Shown here: in pieces, positions 45,052-55,958 of the stretch | Layout: each line of letters opens with the position of its first letter | Position numbering within the stretch: position 1 is the first letter of the stretch | Assembly (NCBI RefSeq): GCF_022965805.1 | Contig: NC_133103.1 | Coordinates: forward strand, 33,327,281-33,391,280 | Length of the DNA stretch: 64,000 nucleotides | DNA from: Primulina eburnea | Lineage: Eukaryota; Streptophyta; Magnoliopsida; Lamiales; Gesneriaceae | Direction: 5' to 3' | Notes under the pieces: model-generated | What the model was told of the DNA's origin: nothing | The model's database searches: none | Seen by the model: the letters and a program-made list of their open reading frames with translations, nothing else | Made by a program: the position numbers and the translations under genes

Positions 45052-46815
45052 TGTGGGGACCCGGGCTCTAACTCAATTCTTTTGGGATTTAATTGGATCT
45101 TTGTTCGAAAATGTGGGTAAAAAAAATTTGCTTTTAAAATTAATTCAAATGTATAATAAAAGCATGACATATATTTATAATAATTAAACAACATCAGATA
45201 CATACAAGTCTGTCTAGTACAATGATACAACTAATGTTCGAATCTCAAATACAAGTAGTTCAGATCTAGACAAAAACTACTAGTAATCTGCTGCTACACC
45301 CGGCATCACCACGCTATCAACTCTCTTTTCCTCGTCGTGACCCTGATCCTGCCCCACCTGTTGCCATGCACACATACAGACACGACAACAGCCGGATAAC
45401 TCCGGTGAGAACATATCCCAGTATAAAACATGGATGCATGCAATGTAATAATCATGTACAAAAGCATAGCATATGTATAAAGTAACATGCATGTAAATCT
45501 AAACATGTAGAAGAATACAAATCTGTATTCAACATTTAAATCTTGACTCGACTCGTTTCTAATCTAGGGATCCCGGTGTGAATAAGACGGTCTGTCACCT
45601 ACCCAGCCACTCGGGGTAACGGTACGTCTTATTCCTAGACTTCGGTCAACTCTGTATCGAGGGTCTACACATAGAGCAAATCTACTACTATGCGACGATA
45701 CACCGAAACGTCTAGTTTTGGCCGATCTGCCAATATCTTCTATCTCAGGACTCGAATATAAATCAATAAACAAGACATTACATAATCAAATGTAATAATA
45801 ACAGTTTAGTATGTGATTTAGGGAAACTCGTATCAAATCTGAATCGAGTTGTGCAATCCCGTGACCACATGAATTATACCTTTCTTGTCGCACAGTCTGT
45901 GTCGAACCGAAATCTCGAATACTAAGTAGTCAATACAAATCTGAAATGGCATAAACAATGTGCACTTCAGTCATATACATCTCAAGCAAATCAATATACA
46001 ATGCTAACATCGGTTTCAATGCAATTCGACGGCATAACGGCGTAATTCTTTTATACCGGTAACTCAAGAACATCATACTCAATCACAATCAACTCATCAT
46101 CTCATCTAACATCTATATACATGCTGTAATCTGTATATTCTCAATCCAACACATGCTGGAAAATCGAACGTATAGCATACGGCGTCTGAAATTCGATCCG
46201 TTTACGTTTCTACGATGCTTAGTATATCAAGAACACATAATCTATGTCAAATCTGAATTCTTCCAACACATAATTTTCGAAACATGCTGGAAATGAACAA
46301 TACTTACATCCTCTTGTAGCTTTGGTTGAGAGGAGTACCAAATCTGAACTCGAATTCAAGTTTGGATGGCTAAATCTTGCAAAAGATAAATTGTGAGATG
46401 GAAGAAGCCTTGGACTCTCTTCTGAATTCTCCCTCGGTGCTTACTACTGAAAATGGAAGGAAATGAAGCCACATACCCTTGTATTGCATGGCAAGGAACA
46501 AGTGTCTTTATTTTTCATTTGACACGCACGACCGCGGGTGCGGTACACTAGCAGCGCGGGTGCGCTGTGCTCACGGCAGCCCTTGCATTTTCTGAAATTC
46601 TTGGACCGCGGGTGCGGTGATGTTATTACCGCGGGTGCGGTGTCTGTTCGCACAATTTTACAAATTTTCTGTCAATGCACCGCGGGTGCGGTCCTTCCTG
46701 TACCGCGGGTGCGGTGTGGCTTCGGCCCTGCTTTACAAATTCTGATCTAAATATCATGTATTCTCGTCGTTTCAAGTCTCACATCAATAACAACCGATAA
46801 TTCTCGAGCCTTACA
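45052..46815 (-). repeat. Element E 5' LTR
   Basis: 1764 bp, pairs with 38414-40174. Holds the hairpin at 45392-45405 and the inverted-repeat array at 46531-46715. Confidence 0.93.
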
Positions 46816-46820
46816 GCCGC

Positions 46821-47178
46821 TACCACAAACCGCTAAAATCCGGTCCACCAACTATATATATCTTCCTCAAAATAACTGGCACTAGACAGCTATCCGATTT
46901 TTTAAAACAAATCAAGAAACACGAAAATCAAATAAAAATTTATCTCATCAATTAGCCGAGAGCGAAGTTGAGAGAGAAGCAAGAATTACTGAAGAACCCT
47001 TCTTCAATCGCATCTTTATTTAAAATATTACTCGGCTCGTTTTATGAATGATTGTCCTACTATCATTTTTAAAACATCATCATTCCAATTCATCCGTATA
47101 TTAATTAAATTGCATGTTCATTTGCATTTCTTAGTTCCCCACACTTTAAATGCATTGTTCAATCAATTTTTAAAATGC
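46821..47178 (-). repeat. LTR G, second fragment
   Basis: 358 bp between the target duplications of E and F. It continues the DNA interrupted at 38413; no gene or further motif beyond AT-rich tracts. Whether all of it is LTR G is uncertain. Confidence 0.4.
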
Positions 47179-47183
47179 ATTAC

Positions 47184-48953
47184 TGTAATGCCCGAGAATT
47201 TGATCCTAATAATCTGTAATTATTGATTTATAATTTGACATGATTATAAGAGGATTAATCGGGACACGTTTTAAATTCGGCATAAAAATATGTGTGCGAG
47301 GACGAAGCTTTTGCGCATATGCGCGGCGTGACACGGAGCATATGCGCGGAATGTCAAAAGGACCTCGCGCGTATGCGCGACCTGAATCCGCGCATGTGCG
47401 CGAGGGTGGCAGAGAGTTGGCATTTTTGAGCAGAAGCCTCGCGCATATGCGCCAAGATTTGTCGTGCATATGTGCGAGCCACCGTGAGACTGACGCGCAG
47501 AGACTTAGGGTCTCGCGCATATGCGCTGAGATAGGTCGCGCATATGCGCGATACGTGTTTTGCGAAGGAATGGGCCACGTTGCTGAATCATGCATGATAT
47601 ATATATGTACGTATATACATAATGCAATTCATAAAATTCATTGTGAGAAATCGAGAAAAGCTTCGAGGAAAGTGTGAAAAATCCTTATGCCTTTTGTGAA
47701 AAATCCGTCCGTCAGAATTTGAATCCCACTTCGGTGCTGTGTTCATAGCAAAGACAGCTACGACATGACGTAAGTTTTGTTACGTTTTGTTAAGATTTGA
47801 AATTGTGCTATGTCCAGAATCAGATACGATTCATATATAGTGTTCTTGACGTAGTAGACATCATAGAATCGAAGTCAGATTAAGAAACGGACTGAATATG
47901 GAATTGTTATGAATTTTAGAATGAGATTGACTAGAATTGATATCAGATTTGTACTGTGGTTGATTGTAAATTATTAGAATTAGTAGATACTGGTTTGGTA
48001 TCACTGGTATCGCAAGAGTGTACTATGGTACAGTCAGAATTTGATAAAACAGAGATGTCATGATTTGATTAGAATATTGATACAAAATATTGATATTGTC
48101 ATTGCCAGATTGAACAGTGATAGACTTTGAATCAAGACTTCGATTATATCAGAACGACAGCAAGAAAGGTATAAATAAATGTTGATTCGGGATTGCACAA
48201 CTCGAGTTAGGTTTGACTTGAGTTTCCCAAAATCACATACTTTATTTTATTGCATTGATATTTGCAGATTATCAGATTGATATGTTTAGTCTATTGAATG
48301 CTAGCAGAGCCAGAGTTTGAGTCTAGGGCAGATCAGCCTAGCTAGGGCAGAACCGCCGAGTCTTTGTCAGAACCGCTAAGACTCTAGACTTACGGTGTAT
48401 CGATGAGCTTAGATGTAGATCGACGTCTATCGTAGACACTCGATACAGCATACCAAAGTCTTAGACCGGGATCCCTATATTAGAAATGAGTCCTAGATTG
48501 AGGTACAGATTTGTATTGATTCATGTGGTCAGATTAGATACATGTATTAATGTTTATTATGCTTTTATATATGTTTATATGATTGCATTGATACATTGTT
48601 TATACTGGGATATTTATATCTCACCGGAGTTATCCGGCTATTGTCTTGTCTGTATGTGTGCATGGCAACAGGTAGGACAGGTTCATGGCCACAGAGGTGG
48701 AGGAAGATCGAGTTAGAGTGGAGACTACCAACTTGGACTAGAGATAGGGTTTAAACACTTGATAGTTAGTTGTTGAACCTGAGATGTGTATGATTGTATA
48801 TTTTATCAGATTTATAATTTTATACTGATATGTATAGGAGTCTGATTCCATTACCTTCCGTATTTTAAAAAAAAAAATTAGACCCTGTTTATTATAATTG
48901 ATTAATTAGTCCCAATCACGATTAAAAAGATGATTAGCGTTCGGGTCCCCACA
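47184..48953 (+). repeat. Element F 5' LTR
   Basis: TGTAATGCCCGAGAATTT...CGGGTCCCCACA. Palindrome array 47313-47549, TATA box TATATATAT at 47598-47606, conserved hairpin at 48624-48637 within 'atactgggatatttatatc'. Frames at 47206-47677 are artefacts of the array. Confidence 0.92.
47313..47549. promoter_or_regulatory. Array of eight GCGCATATGCGC palindromes (F 5' LTR)
   Basis: Eight units, four of them perfect, spaced about 20-50 bp and ending ~50 bp before the TATA box. Confidence 0.78.
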
Positions 48954-48958
48954 TCAGG

Positions 48959-48970
48959 TGGTATCAGAGC
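48959..48970 (+). other. Element F primer binding site (tRNA-iMet)
   Basis: TGGTATCAGAGC, five bases inside the 5' LTR. Confidence 0.92.
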
Positions 48971-49213
48971 GATAGATCCTTTAGAGTGAGATAGAAGAGG
49001 CTAGTGAGCGGGGTAGATTGAGGTTTTCTTTCCTGCTTTTGAATGCTAGCATGTCTTACTGCTTTAATACATGTTACCTCTTTATCTGATTTAATATAGT
49101 AATATATTTTATTGAGATTGAATCGGTACTGATTCTAGATCAGCAGTAAGATGATCAGAGGAGGATTGAAACAGAATTGTGGTATTTGTTACTAATCTAT
49201 TTGATAACTAGAT

Positions 49214-52200
49214 ATGCCTCCCAGAAGAATCCCAGAACAGGGAAGTACATCAAATCCTCCAATGGATGCCACCCCGACTCCAATGGAAACGTTACTGAAA
49301 CGATTTAAGTCATTTCATCCGCAAACTTTGAAAGGAACAGAGAACGCTGTGGAATGTGAGAGTTGGCTTGATGATATAGAGATGTTGTTCGAATCCCTGG
49401 AGTATACAGATGAGAGGAGAGTGAAATTGATTGGACACCAGTTACACGATGTTGCAAAGGACTGGTGGATTACGAGAAAGAGGGCATTGGAGCATAGAGG
49501 TACGACTATTACCTGGGATATATTTGAACTGAATTTTATCAACGATTCTTTCCAGTGTCGTACCGAAAGGACAAGGGGGTGGAGTTTTCCAATCTAAGGC
49601 AGGGACTGATGAACATAGAAGAGTACGTGTCAAAGTTCTCCTCCTTGCTGAAATTTGCTCCACATGTGGCTGACAGCGAGGAAGCTACTGCTGACCAGTT
49701 CATCAATGGCCTGAACCCCGATATTTTCACATTGGTGAACACAGGGCGACTGAATAATTTTACTGACGCCCTGAACAGAGCAAAGGGAGCAGAAGCCGGT
49801 CTGATGAGACAGAAGGGGCTTCATTTATGCCTCCAGCACCGAGACCACATCAACCACCTCCCAGATTTGAGAGTGGCAGCAGCAGTGGAGGGAAGAAGGA
49901 ATTTTTGAAAGCCAGAGGAAAGCAATTCAAGAAATCTGGCAGCAGTTCTTCCAGCTCCGATGGGTCCAGACAGAGCCAGAGTTACACTGGAGTTTATTGC
50001 AAGACTTGCAGAGTAAGACATGCAACTGAGCAATGCCAGGGAGTGACTGGTAGTTGCAACATCTGTAAACAGCCGGAACACTTTGCTAAAGTGTGTCCAC
50101 AGAGTGGTTCGCAGAGAACTCAGAGGACCGAGTCATCTGGATCAGCAGCACAAACTGAGAGACGATCAGCTGCTGTTCATACATTTCAGCCAGCGCCAGC
50201 TCAGTCACAGCAGAGGCCAGGAGGTAGCCAGAATGTTAGCGAGCCTCCGAGACAACAGGCAAGAGTATTCGCTTTGACAGAGGAGCAGGCCCAAGAAGCA
50301 TCAGATGACGTTGTGGCAGGTAACTGTTATTTATGTGGTTACTATGGTTATGTATTAATTGATACTGGTGCTTCACATACGTTTATTTCTGAACGATTTG
50401 CATTAAGTCATGCATTGCCTGTAGAGTCTTTAGCTACTGTAGTGTCTGTATCTTCACCTTTGGGGATAGGTTTGATATATGTAAACTCTGTTAAGAATTG
50501 TGTACTACAGTATGACGGGCATGAGATTGAATTAGATTGCATCGTACTTGGGTTGTCCGATTTTGATTGTATTATCGGTATTGATATGCTGACCAAGTAC
50601 AGAGCTACAGTTGATTGTTTCCACAAGATAGTGAGATTCAGACCAGATATGGCTGAATAATGGAAATTTTACGGTAAGGGTTCTAGATCGAGAATTTCTT
50701 TAATATCCGTATTATCTATGACTCGATTGTTACAGAAAGGAGCAGAAGGATTCCTTGTATATTAAGTAGATTTACTGAAGTCGAGTCCAGCATTGGCAGA
50801 CCTGCCAGTAGTACATGAGTTTGCTGACGTCTTCCCAGATGAGATCCCGGGATTACCTCCAGTTAGAGAGATAGACTTCAGCATTGAATTGATGCCAGGT
50901 ACAATACCGATTTCTAGAGCTCCGTACAGAATGACACCAGTTGAATTGAAAGAATTGAAGGATCAGCTGGAAGACTTACTGGCCAAGGGGTACATCAGAC
51001 CGAGTGTTTCTCCTTGGGGTGCTCCAGTACTGTTTGTAAGAAAGAAAGACGGTTCGATGAGACTCTGCATCGACTATCGGCAACTGAACAAGGCAACGAT
51101 AAAGAATAAATATCATTTTCCTCGTATTGATGATTTATTCGATCAGTTGCAGGGTTCTTCAGTATATTCCAAGATTGATTTAAGATCGGGATATCATCAG
51201 TTGAGAGTCAGAGATTCTGATATCTCAAAGACGGCATTCAGAACCAGGTATGGACACTATGAATTTATTGTCATGCCGTTTGGTTTGATGAATGCTCCAG
51301 CTATGTTTATGGGATTAATGAACCGTATATTCCAGAAATATCTCGATGATTTTGTGATTATTTTCATCGATGATATTTTGATTTATTCAAAGAATATGAG
51401 TGAGCATGCTGAGCATCTAAGAACTGTGTTGCGAATTCTAAGGGCTGAGAAGTTATATGCTAAACTGTCGAAATGTGAGTTTTGGTTAAGAAAAGTAGTA
51501 TTTCTGGGTCATATTATATCCGGAGATGGGATATCAGTGGATACCAGTAAAGTGGAAGCCGTGATTTCTTGGCCAAGACCGACGTCGGTACCCGAAATTC
51601 GCAATTTCATGGGTTTAGCGGGATATTACCGTCGTTTTATTAAAGATTTTTCGAGTATAGCTAAACCAATTACTCAGCTGACTCAAAAGAATGCTCCATT
51701 TGTCTGGTCTGAAGAATGTGAGACCAGTTTTTTGGAGTTGAAGAAGAGACTGACCAGTGCCTCGGTGTTGACTATCCCATCCGGTACTGGTGATTTTGTG
51801 GTTTATTGCGACTCTTCTCACAGAAGGTTGGGATGTGTGCTAATGCAACGAGGGCATGTTATTGCTTATGCCTCAAGACAGCTTAAACCACATGAGACCC
51901 GTTATCCAATTCATGACCTAGAATTGGCAGCCATTGTCTTTGCACTAAAGATATGGCGACACTATCTCTATGGTGAAAAGTTTGAGATATATTATGATCA
52001 TAAGAGTTTGAAATATCTGTTTTCACAATCTGAATTAAATATGAGGCAACGAAGATGGCTTGATTTGCTTAAAGATTTTGATTGTGAAATCAAATACTAT
52101 CCAGGAAAGTCTAATGCAGCAGCTGATGCACTAAGTCGAAAGGTATGTTCTTTATCTTTGTCGACCATGGGTGTTTCAAATTTGGTAGAAGACTGCTGTT

Positions 52201-53679
52201 TGTCTGGATTAGTATTTGAAACAGACTATAGACCGTTGAGACTCTATACGGTGCAAGTAGAACCAGAGCTGATTATTAGAATTAAGGCATCTCAGAAAGT
52301 TGATCAGAATGTACAGAAATCAGTATCGATGGTCAGAACAGGACATCGATCGGAGTATCAGGTACGTGATAACGTCTTTTATGTGAATAATCGTCTGGTT
52401 GTGCCAAATGTTTCAGATTTTAGACGACAGATATTGTCAGAAGCGCACAACAGTCGATTCAGTATTCATCCTGGTGGCAGAAAGATGTATAATGATTTGA
52501 AAAGACAGTTCTGGTGGAAACAAATGAAGACTGACATTGCCGAATTTGTTTCCAAATGTCTGAATTGCCAGCAGGTAAAAGCAGAGAGAAAGAAACCAGG
52601 AGGTTTATTACAGAGTTTGTCCATTCCTGAATGGAAATGAGATCACATTTCCATGGATTTTGTGACGCAGCTACCGCGTTCCTCCCGAGGTTGTCATGCG
52701 ATTTTGGTCGTGATTGAAAGATTAACAAAATCCACATGTTTTATTCCGTACAAGATGACATACAGACATGACCAGATGGCAGAGATATATGTCATAGAAG
52801 TGGTCAGATTGCACGGAGTGCCGAAGTCAATTGTATCAGACCGTGATCCTCGATTTACTTCGCACTTCTGGCAGAGTTTGCAGCAGGCTCTCGGTACAAA
52901 GTTACATCTGAGTACCGCATATCATCCACAGACCGACGGACAGTCAGAGCGGACTATCCAGACACTGGAAGATATGCTGAGAGCAATAGTGCTTGATTTT
53001 AGCACTAATTGGCAAGATGCATTGCCTCTTTGTGAGTTTTCATACAACAACAACTATCAGACGACCATTTTAAGCGTTGTACGGAAAGAAATGTCGATCC
53101 CCTCTCTATTGGGATGATATCTTTGAAGTGCATGAGATTGGACCTGATATGATCAGAGATATGACAGAAAAAGTGAAGCTAATTCGAAAGAAAATGAAGG
53201 CAGCGCAAGACAGACAGGTTAAATATGCCAATATTCGACGTAGAACGTTGGTATTTGAGGTTGGAAACAGAGTATTTCTAAAGATTTCACCTTTCAGAGG
53301 AGTTGTCAGATTTGGCAAGAAAGGAAAACTGTCTCCATGATACATTGGGCCTTATGAGATTCTCGAGAAGATAGGAGATCGTGCCTATCGACTTGCCTTA
53401 CCGCCTTCATTATCTGGAATACATGATTTCTTTAATGTATCGTTACTAAGGAAATATCTTCCTGATGCTTCACATGCTATTCAACCAGACGAGGCCGAAC
53501 TGGATAAGACGTTGAGCTATGTTGAAAAACCGATTCAGATTATTGATCGTAAAGAAAAACAGCTCAGAACAAAGACTATTCCACTTGTAAAAGTTCAATG
53601 GACTCGTCATGGCACTGAAGAAGCCACCTGGGAAACTGAATCGGATTTGAGACAAGAGTTCGCAGAGTTATTTCGATAA
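49214..53679 (+). pseudogene. Element F gag-pol (multiply broken)
   Basis: Starts MPPRRIPEQGS at 49214. Gag runs to a frameshift near 49545 and another near 49825. Zinc knuckle CNICKQPEHFAKVC and protease [11 protein letters not shown] follow in the 49827-50660 frame. In-frame stops come at 50658-50660 (an extra TAA codon) and in the VY*VD codon near 50765. RT ([19 protein letters not shown]), RNase H and the integrase zinc region occupy 50793-52640, which ends in a Trp to TGA change. Integrase continues at 52653. A deletion of roughly 17-20 bases near 53075 shifts to the 53077-53340 frame, which ends in an Arg to TGA change. The tail [12 protein letters not shown] reaches TAA at 53677-53679. 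It is the same protein as element E with more lesions. Confidence 0.92.
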
Positions 53680-53762
53680 TGTAAATTTCTTATATAGTTT
53701 GTATATATACTCCTTATTGTTACGATTAATGGGTTGTGATTTCGAGGACGAAATCATATCTT

Positions 53763-53775
53763 AGGGGGGGAGAAA
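53763..53775 (+). other. Element F polypurine tract
   Basis: AGGGGGGGAGAAA immediately before the 3' LTR, preceded by 'tttcgaggacgaaat'. Confidence 0.9.
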
Positions 53776-55590
53776 TATAATGCCCGAGAATTTGATCCTA
53801 ATAATCTGTAATTATTGATTTATAATTAGACATGATTATAAGAGGATTAATCGTTACACAGTTTAAATTCGGCATAAAAATATTTATGTGCGAGGACGAA
53901 GCTCTCGCGCAAATGCGCGGCGTGACAGGGCGCATATGCGCGGAATGTCCAGAGGACCTCGCGCATATGCGCGACCTGAATCCGCGCATGTGCGCGAGGG
54001 TGGCAGAGAGTTGGCATTTTTGAGCTGAATCCTCGCGCATATTCGCCAAGATGTGTCGCGCATATGCGCGAGCCACCGTGAGACTGATGCGCCGAGACTT
54101 AGGGTCTCGCGCATATGCGCCGAGACTTAGGGTCTCGCGCATATGCGCCGAGATAGGTCGCGCATATGCGCCGAGATAGGTCGCGCATATGCGCGATACA
54201 TGTTTTGCGAAGGAATGAACCACGTTCCTGAATCATGCATGATATATATATGTACGTATATATCAAAATGCAATTCATAAAATTCATTGTGAGAAATCGA
54301 GAAAAGCTTCGAGGAAAGTGTGAAAAATCGTTACGCCTTTTGTGAAAAATCAGTCCTTCAGAATTTGAATCCGACTTCGGTGCTGTGTTCATAGAAATTA
54401 CAGGACGTAAGTTTTGTTACGTTCTGTTAAGATTTTAAATTATGCTATGTCCAGAATCAGATACGATTCATATATAATGTTCTTGACGTAGTAGACATCA
54501 TAGAATCGAAGTCAGATTGAGAAACGGACTGAATATGGAATTGTTATGAATTTAAGAATGAGATTGACTAGAATTGATATCGGATTTGTACTGTGGTTGA
54601 TTGTAAATTATTGGAATTAGTAGATACTTGTTTGGTATCACCGGTATCGCTAGAGTGTACTATGGTACTGTCAGAATTTGATAAAACAGAGATGTCGTGA
54701 TTTTATTAGAATATTGATACAAAATATTGATATTGTCATTGCCAGATTGAACAGTGAAAGAATTTGAATCAAGACTTCGATTATATCAGAACGACAGCAA
54801 GAAAGGTATAAATAAATGTTGATTCGGGATTGCACAACTCGAGTTAGGTTTGACTTGAGTTTCCCAAAATCACATACTTTATTTTATTGCACTGATATTT
54901 GCAGATTATCAGATTGATATGTTTAGTCTATTGAATGCTAGCAGAGCCAGAGTTTGAGTCTAGGGCAGATCAGCCTAGCTAGGGCAGAACCGCCGAGTCT
55001 TTGTCAGAACCGCTAAGACTCTAGACTTACGGTGTATCGATGAGCTTAGATGTAGATCGACGTCTATTGTAGACACTCGATACAGCATACCAAAGTCTAA
55101 ATTAGATCGAGATCCCTATATTAGAAATGAGTCCTAGATTGAGGTACAGATTTGTATTGATTCATGTGGTCAGATTAGACACATGTATTATTATGCTTTT
55201 AGATATGTTTATATGATTGCACTGATTCATTGTTTATACTGGGATATTTATATCTCACCGGAATTATCCGGCTGTTGTCTTGTCTGTATGTGTGCATGGC
55301 AACAGGTAGGACAGGTTCAGGGTCACAGAGGTGAAGGAAGATCGAGTTAGAGTGGAGACTACGGACTTGGACTACAGATAGGGTTTAAACACTTGAAAGT
55401 TAGTTGTTGAACCTGAGATGTGTATGATTGTATATTTTATCAGATATATACTTTTATACTGATATGTATGTATAGGAGTCTGATTCCATTACCTTCCGTA
55501 TTTAAAAAAAAAAATTAGACCCTGTTTATTATAATTGATTAATTAGTCCCAATCACGATTAAAAAGATGATTAGCGTCCGGGTCCCCACA
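53776..55590 (+). repeat. Element F 3' LTR
   Basis: 1815 bp. Starts TATAATGCCCG where the 5' LTR has TGTAATGCCCG. Ten palindrome units at 53907-54194, two more than the 5' LTR, through adjacent duplications of a 28-bp and a 23-bp unit. Conserved hairpin at 55258-55271 with an altered loop base. Confidence 0.92.
53907..54194. promoter_or_regulatory. Array of ten GCGCATATGCGC palindromes (F 3' LTR)
   Basis: Unit 'cgagacttagggtctc' + palindrome occurs twice in tandem and unit 'cgagataggtc' + palindrome occurs twice in tandem; each occurs once in the 5' LTR. The array therefore changed after insertion. Confidence 0.78.
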
Positions 55591-55595
55591 ATTAC

Positions 55596-55661
55596 GGTGG
55601 GCATTTCTTTCCTTTCATTGAAATGCCCCACTATTATATAAAATATATCTACATATATACT

Positions 55662-55694
<33 letters not shown>

Positions 55695-55958
55695 CATGAT
55701 ATATATAATATACATGTTTCGATGATGTATATATATATATATAAATATATATACATATATATATATATATTTATATTTATGATTTTTTAATTTTATTTTT
55801 GGAAAGTTAAATACAAATTAGATATCATATACATCATCAAATATTCAACAAATCCAATATTTCAAAAATACAACTTTTATTCGATTTTTCGTGCTTACTT
55901 ATAATCACTTTTAGCCTTGAAATTTAATCATATTAAATTTATTATTATTAAATCCAAC
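55596..55958. other. AT-rich unassigned stretch with hairpin and TA tracts
   Basis: Begins with an imperfect stem (55597-55607 GTGGGCATTTC with 55620-55631 GAAATGCCCCAC), then TA microsatellites at about 55660-55690 and 55728-55770. No gene. It may continue LTR G or be older intergenic DNA. Confidence 0.5.

Larger units (their letters stand above)
38414..46815 (-). mobile_element. Element E: Tekay-type gypsy retrotransposon, minus strand
   Basis: 8402-bp element with target duplication GCCGC (38409-38413 and 46816-46820). On the minus strand: 5' LTR 46815-45052, PBS 45046-45035, gag-pol 44795-40277, PPT 40189-40175, 3' LTR 40174-38414. LTRs differ at roughly 15 of ~1760 positions. Coding is broken by two single-base deletions and one nonsense mutation. 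It is close to element F in gag-pol and LTR organisation. Confidence 0.93.
47184..55590 (+). mobile_element. Element F: decayed Tekay-type gypsy retrotransposon
   Basis: 8407-bp element with target duplication ATTAC (47179-47183 and 55591-55595). 5' LTR 47184-48953, PBS 48959-48970, gag-pol 49214-53679, PPT 53763-53775, 3' LTR 53776-55590. The LTRs differ by a few percent, and the 3' LTR is 45 bp longer because of tandem duplications in its palindrome array. Its first dinucleotide is TA instead of TG. gag-pol has at least seven lesions. Confidence 0.92.

Noticed and set aside
47313..47549. Possible CRISPR-like array (regularly spaced palindromic repeats)
   Set aside because: This is a plant LTR: the repeats are 12 bp with irregular spacers and recur in both LTRs and in a solo LTR; no cas genes.
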